From Ochromonas danica (Eukaryota; Sar; Chrysophyceae; Chromulinales; Chromulinaceae), in contig VKHL01000099.1 of the NCBI GenBank assembly GCA_015146655.1, forward strand, positions 42,089-106,088: a DNA stretch of 64,000 bases, read 5' to 3'. The notes under the pieces were generated by a model that searched no databases, was not told where the DNA came from, and saw nothing but the letters and a program-made list of their open reading frames with translations. Both the position numbers and the translations under genes were made by a program. This document shows, one piece after another, positions 22,844-33,100 of the stretch (position 1 is its first letter; each line of letters opens with the position of its first letter).

Positions 22844-22973
22844 GTAGTTAGTAAGTAGTTAGTAAGTAGTTAGTAAGTAGTTAGTAAGTAGTTAGTAAGT
22901 AGTTAGTAAGTAGTTAGTAAGTAGTTAGTAAGTAGTTAGTAAGTAGTTAGTAAGTAGTTAGTAAGTAGTTAGT
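22844..22973. repeat. 11-bp minisatellite, 11 perfect copies
   Basis: GTAGTTAGTAA is repeated head to tail, 11 full copies at 22844-22964 and a partial twelfth to 22973, with no internal mismatch. It fills much of the spacer between the convergent exonuclease gene and the acidic-tailed gene. Confidence 0.95.
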
Positions 22974-23032
22974 CAACTCTGTAGACCAGTCAGAGTAGAC
23001 CAACAATACAACAAGCATCATCAGCCCAGTCT

Positions 23033-23524
23033 TCAAGCATTCTCTCCCTCATCTTCTTCTTCCTCTTCGTCCTCTACTTCACTGTCTTCTTCGACTTCTT
23101 CGTCACTGTCAGTGTGCTTCTTGGCCTGAGGCTTGGGGCGCTTCACCAAGTTAGACGCGTCGAAGATGGCCTTGTACTCTTGCGAGCCGGCGGTCTCTCT
23201 TTCATACCAATCCAGGAAGGTCTGCGCGTCTTCATGTCCCTCCACCTTCAGCCGTCCGCCGCCCTCGCCACACAAGGCCAGCACCACAGAGGAGTCGTCC
23301 TTGTCCACAAGCACTCCCAAAGCATTATCACCGGGAAAGCCATGCAAGAATCGATATCGATTGCCCGAAATCTCCACGACCCAATCCACGTAGTCATAGG
23401 TCTTGAGGATGAAGTCGTTAAACACGGAGGTGTTGATGGCGAGAATGTCGATCACTTCCTCTGAGAGATCCTCGACATCTTCAATGGTCAGCTTGTTAGC
23501 TGTTATGATCTCAACAGCTGCCAT
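23033..23524 (-). CDS. Acidic-tailed protein of unknown function
   Basis: An intronless frame of 163 residues from the Met before AAVEIITANKL; the frame is open 8 codons further upstream with another Met. The first ~110 residues look globular, with alternating beta and helical stretches (WVVEISGNRYRFLHGFPGD). After KRPKPQAKK, a possible nuclear-localisation cluster, comes a C-terminal tail made almost wholly of Glu and Asp. Such tails occur in histone chaperones and nucleolar proteins, but the globular part is not recognised. It shares a short upstream region (66 bases) with the SDR gene on the other strand. Confidence 0.7.
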   Translation of the reverse strand: MAAVEIITANKLTIEDVEDLSEEVIDILAINTSVFNDFILKTYDYVDWVVEISGNRYRFLHGFPGDNALGVLVDKDDSSVVLALCGEGGGRLKVEGHEDAQTFLDWYERETAGSQEYKAIFDASNLVKRPKPQAKKHTDSDEEVEEDSEVEDEEEEEDEGENA

Positions 23525-23590
23525 GACTACAACTCCCACAAACTGCAACCCGACCAGACCATTTAGATGATCTGATGATCTGACTGGGTT

Positions 23591-24694
23591 ATGACAGCTT
23601 TTGCCATATTTGACACTTTACGATCCTTGTTATTTGCGCGGGACATTAACTTAAGAAGGTGCAAGCAATCTTCTTCCCTCACAGCTGGTCCAGCTGATCT
23701 TGTTGCTTTCTTGGCTATTATGTTGTCTCTCCTGGTGCTCTTTGTCGTCTTATTGCCTCTCTTGGTGCGCCTGGTTGTAGAGGCTCTTCACCGCGTGCTC
23801 TCTCCACGCTACCCACTTCACTCTAGAGGAGTGGTCCTCATCACAGGCACGAGCACTGGGATCGGCTATGCCGCGGCCGTCGACCTCGCCCGTCTCACTC
23901 AGTTCACTATCTTTGCCACTGTGCGTAAGCAGAGCGATTTCGATAAGCTCCGCAGCCTGGGCTATGACAACATCGTCCCCATCCTGATGGACGTCACCGA
24001 GCACTTCTCCATCGTCAAGGCCTTTGACAGTATCAAAGCGTTCATGAAAGAGCACGACTTACCTTTCGTCGGCTTGATCAATAACGCAGGCCTTGGCCAC
24101 GGTATTGTGACAGAATTCTACCCGCTGGCAGAGGCTCGGCACGTCTTCAACGTCAACTACTTCGGAGTGCTGGAGATCACTCAAATGGCTCTGCCGCTGC
24201 TACGCGAAAGTCGCGGACGCATTGTCTTCATAAGCAGTTTCGCAGGGACGAATTCCTTCCCCACAGGCAGCGTCTATTGTGGCTCGAAGTTTGCCGTGGA
24301 GGCGCTGGCCGACTGTCTGCGCAAAGAGCTGTTCCCGCACCAAGTCAGCGTCTCTCTGATGGAGCCTGCGTATGTCAAGACTGCCTTGCAGCAGAATTCA
24401 TATGAGCTGACTGCCAAGGTGTTAGAAGAGCACAATGTGGACACTGTGCGAGCCAGCCACATCTATCCCAAGTACTTCGACCCCGTCCGACTGGCCAAGC
24501 GCCGTGAAGCAGAGAATGCCTATGCTGCGGAAACAGAGGAGGTCACAAAGGCGATCCACCACGCTCTAACCGTTGCCCAACCTTATCCCCGCTATCGCCT
24601 CGCCAATGCCGCGGGATTGCCAGCGTGGCTGTTGATTTGGATCTTCTGGGGTCTCCCTGATTCTGTCAAAGACTACATATTTGCTGCCTTGTAA
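23591..24694 (+). CDS. Membrane-anchored short-chain dehydrogenase (SDR)
   Basis: An intronless frame of 367 residues. A long hydrophobic segment (about residues 35-70) precedes a classical SDR domain: cofactor motif TGTSTGIG, LINNAG, catalytic Ser in FISSFAG and the Tyr/Lys pair in YCGSK. The design, one N-terminal membrane anchor plus a retinol-dehydrogenase/11-beta-HSD-like core, fits an ER enzyme acting on lipids, sterols or retinoid-like substrates with NAD(P)H. The residue after the second cofactor strand (ATVRKQ, with Arg and Lys) favours NADP(H). The substrate is not predictable. The first ~30 residues before the anchor are weakly supported. It is the last ordinary gene before the accessory island. 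Confidence 0.88.
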   Translation: MTAFAIFDTLRSLLFARDINLRRCKQSSSLTAGPADLVAFLAIMLSLLVLFVVLLPLLVRLVVEALHRVLSPRYPLHSRGVVLITGTSTGIGYAAAVDLARLTQFTIFATVRKQSDFDKLRSLGYDNIVPILMDVTEHFSIVKAFDSIKAFMKEHDLPFVGLINNAGLGHGIVTEFYPLAEARHVFNVNYFGVLEITQMALPLLRESRGRIVFISSFAGTNSFPTGSVYCGSKFAVEALADCLRKELFPHQVSVSLMEPAYVKTALQQNSYELTAKVLEEHNVDTVRASHIYPKYFDPVRLAKRREAENAYAAETEEVTKAIHHALTVAQPYPRYRLANAAGLPAWLLIWIFWGLPDSVKDYIFAAL

Positions 24695-24945
24695 TACATC
24701 TGTCTCCTCAAGACCAATATTCTTACTTTTGCTTATTCTCTTGTATTTGTATACCGTTTGTATACTTACTGTCTTACTATCTCCATGGGACACACTGTCT
24801 CCATGAGCAGTGTGCAACTATATAGTTGTTGATATTCTTATTAATAAGTTAATTGTGCTACGTAGGTATTTTCTATTAGTTTGGTGGGTGGGTGAGGTCT
24901 GTAATACACTAACTAGGAATAATCAATGTTACAACAGCTATCCGC
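24695..24945. other. Spacer with block duplicated at about 27206
   Basis: No gene. About 24742-24815 (GTATTTGTATACCGTTTGTA and what follows to the CCATGGGACACAC stretch) is found again with few changes at about 27206-27280. Together with the next entry it shows that a flank of the MSS51-like gene was duplicated. Confidence 0.7.
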
Positions 24946-25110
24946 TATCTTTTAGCATTGCGCCTGCGATGATCCTCCTGGATATCCTCAATTGTCCTCC
25001 ATTGTTGCTGCTCCCGCCACTCACTTGGCCTGGAAGACATAAGAATAGAAGTTCGTCACCGTCACCTCTCCCTCATCCGTCACTGAAGCCTTCGTGGAGG
25101 CGAAGGGGTT
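24946..25110 (-). pseudogene. 3' fragment of MSS51-C-like gene (third copy)
   Basis: Bases 24946-25110 match 27370-27534 almost exactly at a constant offset of 2424. The part from 25110 down to 25021 encodes the last ~29 codons of the MSS51-C-like protein (starting NPFAST) with the same TGA stop; the rest is its 3' flank. Similarity stops abruptly at 25110, where the full copy continues upstream. No start codon or upper exon is present, so this is a dead fragment left by duplication. Confidence 0.85.
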
Positions 25111-25179
25111 ATAGTTAGCAGTTAGGTTTTACAAGACAATGCCAGGTCAGTGGCTAGATACATTCTTATTGATTTGATT

Positions 25180-26973
25180 CTAACTACTACTTTGCGTCAT
25201 CTCTAACCAAAGTTGCTCGTTCAGATTCTTGATATTTTCCGTGCGCATTAAAAAGACATGATGTCCGCTGCAATGGGACGATCGATGAAGAAGCACTGTT
25301 TCGCTTGTGGTTGCATAAACATACTTCACGTTCTGTGGAAGTTTTCCCTTCTTTATGCCGCGATTAAGATTACCAGTTATACCAAAGGCGGTTGGGTGTG
25401 ACTGGAGAACAGAGAGCCTCCAATAACTGGAGACCGTCGGATGGAGATTTGGGACCTTACTGCCGTGGTCGGAGTACGAGGAGTTGCTTGCCTGAACAAA
25501 GATGATCTGAGGCTAGGGATAGTTTTCCACGTTGATGAACAAAACCGCGTCTGCGACAGGATGGGTGGTCCACGTAGGAAGAAGCACCGTGCCGGCCTGA
25601 AAAGGTTGACCACCGTTACGCTGATTTAAAAGCCTTGGGGATCGCGCGCAGAGTCTTGGTTGACATCAATGATCCGCAACTGCTGATGGTCAAATTGAAG
25701 CACCAATTGGTCGGCGCCGCGGAGATCTGTGCCAGTGAGCGTAATTCTGCCTTTCCGAAGTTGAAGGAAGACAAACTACTCCAAAGCTCGCCATCTGGTG
25801 GCGACATCAGCGTACATATTCTTCAGTAGTTGTGCCTGCTCGCTCGATACATAGTTGTCGACAATTAATTAACGGGGACGAGAAACCGTCATGATTCGTC
25901 GGGTACCAGCAAACCAGAACTGAGCCATCGGCTTGCAAAACACTGAGTCGGCGTTCGGCAATTCACGATTGCAGAGGAAGAGTGAGACCAACTCACCATG
26001 GAAACACTTCCTAATGTCGGGATCTGTCAGTTTCCGCGAGATACTTCTCACGCGTCCAACAAAATAACTCCTCAATCGTTGCACTGGGATTACTCGATCG
26101 CTGTGCTGCAAAGTACTCACACAGCCGCGGGATACCACCTGTAAACTCGTGCAGAGTGAGGAGAGCACCATCGTCGACTTCGACAGGCGGCTGACGCACC
26201 GCCCAAATATCACGAAGGGCCTTTAAGTCTTCCATATTGAGCGGGCCGATCCTGCACTTGGCGCTCTCCGCCTCTCCATCGCGGAATACGCCTTTACCCA
26301 CGTTGATAGGTGTGAAAGACGACCTGACTGCACCGACGAACTTGGAAAAACCGATTTTTGTATCAATGGTCCGGAATCGATGAAGAGGGTGATCTTTGTC
26401 TAAACTTGCAGATTCCTCTATGACGGCGTTCCACTGGTCCACTAGAATAAGGTTTGGGATATCAGCTTCGCGCAGTAGAAGACATATCTGATTCCAGCGC
26501 TGTAGGTTTGACAGATCTTTTCTGTCGAGAACTTCGAGCACTTTGATGAATTCTCCTTCGCGTGGATTGAGGGACCGGACCATCTTACAGAGTTCCACCG
26601 CCGCTTCTTCAATCGGGAGTGTGGTCAATAAACCTGCATTAGCGATATAAAGCAAAAATATAGGTGATGGGGGGTCGGCTCGCTGTTGGTCGCTGTCATC
26701 ACCACTTCGTCGCAGCTGAGCATTGTGGCGCAGCACAGCAGCCGCCGTCATGAACAGGATTGATGACTTGCCAACGCCACCAGGACCCGTGAGATAGACA
26801 GGCGGTGGCGCGGATTGTGCGGTGAGCAGATCTTGGAGCAGCGTATGAGTCACTTGGCGAGGGACCAGCATGACTGTTCCATTCGGACCGCCAGCTATTC
26901 GCTGAAGCTCAGGTGGAACAGCGGCTCTGTGGAAGTCCGTGATGTTGACAGTAAACTTGGGTGACTCTTGCAT
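25180..26973 (-). pseudogene. Broken Crinkler/RHS-type NTPase-nuclease gene
   Basis: A continuous frame of 320 residues (26973-26011) encodes a P-loop NTPase: Walker A TGPGGVGKSS, Walker B ILVDQWNAV with the Asp-Gln pair typical of Crinkler/RHS-type NTPases, then a helical region with a YFAAQRSS segment. Below 26030 the homology appears to continue but needs at least three changes of frame or stop crossings: around 26030, within 25740-25860 and near 25530. The downstream pieces (WRALE, then TGTDLRG, then a VLLPT...VADAVL strand-turn pattern) resemble the restriction-endonuclease-like module that follows this NTPase in RHS/Crinkler proteins. The family assignment is from motifs; the pseudogene call is from the visible breaks. 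It is bracketed by duplicated flanks of the MSS51-like gene. Confidence 0.7.
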
Positions 26974-27444
26974 GACGTGACGCTGAATGGAGAACGTTGG
27001 GATTAAAGCTGCGTTGTCAAATGATCAATGAACTCACTTCCACTGAGCAGGACCACAGCCAAAGTGTGAAAATTGAAGTTTTAACCCGGTCTCTTATATT
27101 GTCTTTTAGTTTGCTATGTTGAATGAGTGAAATTGTCGCTTTTTATTGTGAAAGTGGGTCTTCACTAATGGTTGCAATACGGAATATATCAAGTTGGCAC
27201 ATACTGTATTTGTATACCGTTTGTATACTTATTGACTTACTATCTCCATGGGACACACCGTCTACATGAGCAGCTAAGCTATTCCTAACTGACTGACTAT
27301 TCACTCCCAACTAATAACATCCACTATATAGTAAACTATAGACTGTCTTAATATATAACATCTATGCGCTACCTTTTAGCATTGCGCCTGCGATGATCCT
27401 CCTGGATATCCTCAATTGTCCTCCATTGTTGCTGCTCCCGCCAC
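26974..27444. other. Spacer between Crinkler-like pseudogene and MSS51-like copy A
   Basis: No gene. It includes the second copies of two duplicated blocks (about 27206-27280 and 27370-27444), which match 24742-24815 and 24946-25020. The remainder is A/T-rich and carries the promoter side of the pseudogene. Confidence 0.6.
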
Positions 27445-28371
27445 TCACTTGGCCTGGAAGACATAAGAATAGAAGTTCGTCACCGTCACCTCTCCCTCAT
27501 CCGTCACTGAAGCCTTCGTGGAGGCGAAGGGGTTGTTCTTGGGAGGATGGATGAACTCCAAGGACTCGCCCAGTTCCTGCTCGTCCATCTGCTGGGCAAT
27601 GCTGCGAAGACTCTCCATATCTCTCTGAAGATCATCGGGACTGTAAGCTGTGCAGAAGATGGGCTTGCGCGTCTGGAAGAGCAGGTCTAGTGTGGGCATC
27701 CACATGGACTGCATCTTCGCATGTCCGAAGCCTGGGTGGAAGAGAGCGAAGAGGTCAGCTGATCGGAGCAGATCGAAGGCCTCTGGCAGCTCATGAAGCA
27801 CATCTGTGTGTTGACCACGGTGGATGGTGATCTCTTGGTCGTTCCATTTGTGTTGATGTCGCTGGTGCTGCTGTTTCTGGGAGGAGGCTTTGCTCTGCGC
27901 GATGAGTTGGCCTGGACCCACCATGGTGATAGTGACATGCTGTGCTGCAGACTGGCTGTAGAGCACTTCCTTCCACAATTCAATACCAACGCTTGGTTGT
28001 GGTTCAATATTAAGCATCACGATGTTGAGGTGAGGTTTGACATGGTCATAGTTGAAGACTGTGCGCACAGCATGGGAGAGAGTGAGAGGGTAGGTGAGCA
28101 GCGAGGACAGCATGCGCTGAGCACTGGGAGAAAGCCCTCTCGATGAGCTACTTCCTGCATGCTCCATGCGACCATGGAGGTAATCCAGCATGTTGGGATG
28201 GTGGATGTGTTGGGAGGGAGGCGAGGTGATGACCTTCTGGAGGAGTTCTCCAGCTTCGGAGGTTTGAGTCCATGCCAAGTCAAGAGAAGCATCATGTCGC
28301 ACTCGTGCAGGATCATTCCATGCGTGTGAGTGGCTAAACCGTCTGAGGATGGATGACACTGACCTTCTCAT
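27445..28371 (-). CDS. MSS51 C-terminal-domain-like protein, copy A
   Basis: An intronless frame of 308 residues from the Met shared with the second copy (28371). An upstream in-frame Met (28392) lies in sequence not shared between copies. The protein resembles the C-terminal domain of fungal/animal MSS51: LTLSHAVRTVF, NIVMLNIEPQ, ELWKEVL, TITMVGPG, DLFALFHPGFGH, WMPTLDLLFQTRKPIFCTAY and the closing NPFAST. There is no MYND zinc finger. The basic, Ser/Arg-rich N-terminus (RRSVSSILRRFSHSHAW) could be a mitochondrial presequence. Family role in yeast is COX1 expression; the role here is unknown. It differs from the copy at 38786-39709 by very few bases over 924 positions. Confidence 0.8.
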   Translation of the reverse strand: MRRSVSSILRRFSHSHAWNDPARVRHDASLDLAWTQTSEAGELLQKVITSPPSQHIHHPNMLDYLHGRMEHAGSSSSRGLSPSAQRMLSSLLTYPLTLSHAVRTVFNYDHVKPHLNIVMLNIEPQPSVGIELWKEVLYSQSAAQHVTITMVGPGQLIAQSKASSQKQQHQRHQHKWNDQEITIHRGQHTDVLHELPEAFDLLRSADLFALFHPGFGHAKMQSMWMPTLDLLFQTRKPIFCTAYSPDDLQRDMESLRSIAQQMDEQELGESLEFIHPPKNNPFASTKASVTDEGEVTVTNFYSYVFQAK

Positions 28372-28482
28372 TTCGTGTGTGGTTTGGGGCAAGTCGCTTT
28401 GGACTTTAAACGCTGAATATGTGGCTTATTAGCAGAGAAGGAAGAGTTTTGCCATGCAGTCGCTCAATGTGAAGTCCACAGA

Positions 28483-28760
28483 ACGTCAAAAAACACAAAC
28501 GCACCAGAAACTCAAACGCTGACAGGAATAGCATCAAAATCAAATTCTCATCAATCACATATTTTCAGCTATTGCTCATTCACTGTTCAACATTACCTGG
28601 TCATATTATATATCATTCGATTCGTCTCATCGAAAGCAATTCAATGATAATGGTCTTTTTGTATGAGAACGCAGGAAAACAAAGAAATTGCTCTTTGAAA
28701 ACTCTGAAAAAGAATGTAAAAAGCCGTTATGTTTCTGTCAGCGTTTGAGTTTTTTGACGT
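28483..28760. repeat. Fold-back (MITE-like) element
   Basis: CTCAAACGCTGACAG (28511-28525) is the exact reverse complement of 28735-28749, and ACGTCAAAAAA (28483-28493) of 28750-28760. In the right arm the two blocks are adjacent; in the left arm they are separated by 17 bases. The span is 278 bases, with A/T-rich DNA between. It lies about 110 bases upstream of MSS51-like copy A. A non-autonomous transposon is the simplest reading; no clear target duplication was found. Confidence 0.65.
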
Positions 28761-28780
28761 CTGTCCTCCCACCTCGAGCA

Positions 28781-29030
28781 GGGCAAAACGGTAAAAGTTT
28801 ACCTCCTTCACGAGTTGCCTTCTTTACCTCTTTACCTCAACCTCCATTACCTGAAACAAAGAGTTACCACCATGCTTGTTGGGTAAAACGTTACCTCCTC
28901 CTCTGGGGTAAAGGATTTACTTCCTTTACCTCTTTACCTACATTAGGTGAAACAAAGGTTTACCACCAACCTTGTTGGGTAAAACGTTACCTCCAACCCT
29001 TTCGTTAAAGAGGTAAACTGGGTAACTTTT
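28781..29030. repeat. Imperfect ~96-100-bp tandem repeat
   Basis: About two and a half diverged units. The recurring landmark GGGTAAAACGTTACCTCC begins at 28881 and 28977, with a weaker version at 28781. Each unit also has CTTTACCTCTTTACCT and GAAACAAAG-TTACCACC. The landmark is itself partly palindromic. Confidence 0.8.
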
Positions 29031-29084
29031 ATGTTAACTTAAACGAACTTCAACATGTATCTTCGTTTTCTTCTTCAGTTTTCC

Positions 29085-29147
29085 GTCCTCGGTCCTTCGC
29101 ACATCTGACATCACGATGCCATAATCAAATTCCGAAGGACCGAGGAC
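29085..29147. repeat. 15-bp perfect inverted repeat
   Basis: GTCCTCGGTCCTTCG (29085-29099) and its exact reverse complement (29133-29147) flank a 33-base loop. It sits just before a (GAT)n run and the globin-like fragment. Confidence 0.8.
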
Positions 29148-29201
29148 TGAGATGATGATGATGATGATCAATATCATCAATGCCTCCCTTCTCGCACTGT
29201 C

Positions 29202-29640
29202 ATGCTCTATTTCTTTTTCCATCAACAACGAGTTGCCATCTATTATGTCGTCTCCCATGATCCTGCGAAGGATTTGTCAGATTCCAAAGGAAGTGGCGGA
29301 GTACTATTCGATACCATCGTGTCTATCTTGCGACAGGCGACGCAGCACAAGTTTCCTCCTGTTGGAGGCTTTGGCTTTCAAGCCATCATGTCCGTTCTCA
29401 CCGTGTTCTTCTCCCTCATCGATCAGCCTGATCGACTGAAGTCAGGTCTGAAGCATTTCTGTCGTCTCGGCGTCAAAGCCGTTGAATGTGAGCGCACCTT
29501 CCTTTCTCGCCTTGTTAGTGCTGTCTTGCTCATTTCTGTTGCTTTGATTTGCTGGTAGTTGACCTGACTGGAGAGTGTGTCATGCATGCTATTCGCACAA
29601 CTGTGGGTCCGGAGATCTACACGGAAGAGGTTTTGTTGTG
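29202..29640 (+). pseudogene. Globin-like gene fragment
   Basis: Joining 29202-29487 to 29559-29640 over a GT-AG intron, in phase, gives about 120 residues ending in a TGA. Parts resemble the haem-pocket half of a globin: SLIDQPDRLKSGLKHFCRL with a candidate proximal His, then VEFDLTGECVMHAIRTTVG and YTEEV, like the G/H helices of flavohaemoglobin-type globins. The last helix is missing and the N-terminal part is unclear, so it appears truncated at both ends. Bases 29641-30138 hold further open frames with hydrophobic stretches (for example QFFVIFVVFLISEITTFP) that I cannot assign. They look like pieces of other genes. Confidence 0.4.
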
Positions 29641-30139
29641 AGGATAAGAATGCTTCTATTGAATCTGGACTATGCAAAGAGTACTGCAACAGCTCAAGCT
29701 TTAGGAGTTGATCCTGCTTATCCAGAAACAGCACGGAAGATCCTACAGGATACGACCGTATTGAGCTACTTCTTCTTGTCAGCGATGAGCCTTGGATTGC
29801 AATCCCTGCAGCTATTGCAGAAGTGGTGGGCCAATGTATATGGTTGTCTACGAGTACAAGCACTGCAGAAGCTTTCTGATGATGGCGAAACCTTGCCGCT
29901 TATCTTCCCTGACCAGGATCTTAGTTCCAGCTATTCGACTGGATCCCATTGATATTCAAGAGTATCTTTAATCCTTTTTGGATCGCGATGAAATGTCACA
30001 AATTGTTCGATCGCCCTGAGAAAGTCAAAAAGTTCCTTGTGGACAGACAGTTCTTCGTCATCTTTGTCGTCTTCTTAATCTCTGAGATTACCACCTTCCC
30101 AACAACAAGCAAGTCCTCTTTCTCTCTTTCTTGTTTGTA

Positions 30140-33100
30140 TGCTATGGTATTATCCTGATTTGGTCATTCTCAGTGTGGCTGAGAAAAGTCTTCCGGCACA
30201 AGGTCTTTGTTACGTGGAGACTAAGTCCTTAGATGGCGAGACCAACCTCAAAATTCGTACGGCTTTACCCACTACCTTGGCAATCATTCAGAACGAATCC
30301 GATCTGACGCATTTGGCAGGAGAGATTCAGATGGAACATCCTAACAGCAACGTCCATGCCTTCACTGGAACGATTGACTTGGGCAGTCATATTGGACGTA
30401 TTCCCATCTTAGCGACTAATCTTTTATTACGTGGGTGTGTCTTGCGAAATACCGATTGGGTCTATGGTCTAGTGATAAATACTGGACATGATACGAAGGT
30501 CATGATGTCTAGTCGATCCACCCAATCGAAGACGTCCAAATTAGAATCTGCAGCATCACAAGAAATTAAGCGAATCATTATCCTGTTGGCTATAGTATGT
30601 TTTGCGGGTGCGACAGGACAGGCCATTTGGAACGCTGTAAATCATGTCAATCGAATTACATATCTGGATTGGCCTACTAACATCACCACAGCAGGATTTT
30701 GGTTTGTGGACTTCTTTTACTTCTTTCTATTACATACCACCTTCATCCCGGTCTCTCTCTATGGCTCCATGTCTCTCGCGCGTTATTTCCAATCCTATTT
30801 TATGAATATTGATGAGGAGATGTATTATGAGAAGACAGACACTCCTGCATTATTGGTCCGCACGATGACATTGAATGAAGAACTCGGACAGATCTCTCAT
30901 ATCTTCAGTGACAAGACAGGTACTTTGACTTGTAACGTCATGGATTTCCGCAAGGCGTCGATCAATGGCATTTCTTATGGTGAAGGTATTACAGAGATTG
31001 GCAAGGCAGCATGGAAGCTTCAAGGCAAACCCATTCCTCCAAAGATGCTCGAAGTAGAAGAGAAAGCTAAAGCTAATGCTGTTCCACACGTCTCCTTTTA
31101 TTGCAGTCGATATGATGTGGATATGAAAGCCGGCGGATTGCAAAAAGAACGAATCCAGCAGTTCTTTCGGACCCTGGCCATTTGTCGTGATGTAATTCCT
31201 GAGAAGGTTGATGGAGTGATTCGTTTGTCGGCATCTAATCCTGATGATGAAGCTTTAGTTTGTGCTGCAGAGTACTTTGGATATCGTTTTGCAGATCGTC
31301 GCGAGAAGTATTGTGTAGTTTTCAACACGGAAACAAATGTTGAAGAAGAAGTGGAAGTCCTAGCAACGATTGAGTTCTCCTCACAGAGAAAGCGCATGTC
31401 TGTCATTATTCGCGATTGTATGGATCATCAGATTAAGATTTTGACGAAAGGAGCTGATACGGTAATGAGGCCACGATTAAAACGTGGTCAAGATGACATT
31501 CTGGAAGCCACAGAGCGAGACATGATTACCTTTTCTATTGAAGGTTTGCGTTGTCCCTATATTGCCGCTGCAGTGATTAAGGAAAGAGACTATCAGCAAT
31601 GGGCGGAAGAGTATAAAGCAGCACGAGGTAATCTCAAAGAAATTGATAAGAAGAAGAAAAACGAGAAGAATCGCATTGATGACTTGGAAGATCGTATTGA
31701 ACAAGACCTCATCTTGCTCGGGGCCACTGCCATTGAAGATCGTTTACAAGATGGTGTACCCGAATGTATTGACGAACTCGCACGTGCTGGTATTAATATT
31801 TGGATGTTGACAGGAGACAAAGAAGAGACGGCGATTAACATTGCCGTAGCATGCAATCTATTACAACCAAAAGAATTCATGCAACACATTATCATAAACC
31901 ATCATACTGCGCCAAGTGTACAAGACATGAAGACTCAATTGATTCATGAAATATCAGTATTTCTCCGCTATATTGTTAATTTGAAGGTAATTTGTTCTAA
32001 TGGATATGTTGGTTTGTTAGGTTTGTGACCATGAGGTTGAGCACGGTGGCGGAGAAGGCGATGATGGCTTGGGTCAAGTCAAGCCACGTGCTCTTGTGAT
32101 TGATGGACCGTCGTTGACCATGGCTATGGCTGATGTTGATGTGAAAGCTCTCTTCTTGGAGTTGTCTATGCGGTGCAAAGCAGTAGTTGGGTGCCGCGTT
32201 TCGCCTGGTCAGAAGAAAGAAATGGTCCATCTTGTCAAAGTGGGTGTGCCTGATGTACGCTCATTGGCTGTTGGTGACGGTGCGAATGACATCGCTATGA
32301 TCCAAGAAGCACATATTGGAGTGGGTATCAAGGGAGAAGAAGGCGTGCAAGCAGTCAACTCTGCAGATTATGCCATCGCACAATTTCGATTTTTGTCTCC
32401 ATTACTACTCAAACATGGTCGAAACAATTATATTCGCATGAGCGGTCTAGTGTGTTACATGTTTTACAAGAATATTTTGATGTCCATCGCGCAGTTTTGG
32501 TTTAACTTTTCTTGTGCATTTTCGGGACAGAAGTACTACACTGAAGGTGCAATTCAAATGTTCAATCTGGCGTATACTTCTGTTCCTATTCTTTTGATGG
32601 CAATCTATGATTCTGATAAAATATCGGAGACCATTCGTAAGCATCCTCAAAACTACCAAGCTGGAGTACAAGATGAGTATTTCAATGTAAGCCATGCATA
32701 CCCTATACCACCTCATTGTGTGTGGTCTGATTGATTACCTTTTTTTGCTTGCAGACAATCTATTTCTGGGAATGGATTGGTGGCGCGATATTGGAGTCGG
32801 TCGTTCTCTCAGTCTTGCCATTGTTCACATTGTGGAATGGTGATTATCGCACTGGTACGGAAGATCATTTTCTTCAAGCAGGAATGACTTGTTTGACTGC
32901 CATTATTATCATTGTCAATATCAAGGTGAGTCCATACCTTTGCTTGTACTTTGAAGGTGCTGTGAGTAAGTATATATGGATGGAATGGGATAGATGTTCT
33001 TCATCCATATTCTCTCTCTGTTTTGGTGGTCTTTACCTCCATTCTGGTCTATGTCGCCTCCCTCTTCTTTATTAATAGCTTCGGCCCTCTGGACCACAAG

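Larger units (their letters stand above)
28372..29201. other. Repeat-rich spacer
   Basis: No gene is supported. It contains the fold-back element at 28483-28760, a ~96-100-bp tandem array at 28781-29030 and a 15-bp inverted repeat at 29085-29147, each listed separately. Confidence 0.6.

Noticed and set aside
17809-22973. Tandem arrays as a CRISPR-like or telomere-like structure
   Set aside because: Units are 8 and 11 bases with no spacers, and neither is a known telomere repeat. They are simple minisatellites in a eukaryotic spacer.
27687-28146. Long open frames on the opposite strand or other frames within the MSS51-like genes (repeated at 39025-39484)
   Set aside because: They are shadows of the real coding strand. 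The fact that both copies keep them reflects only the recent duplication.
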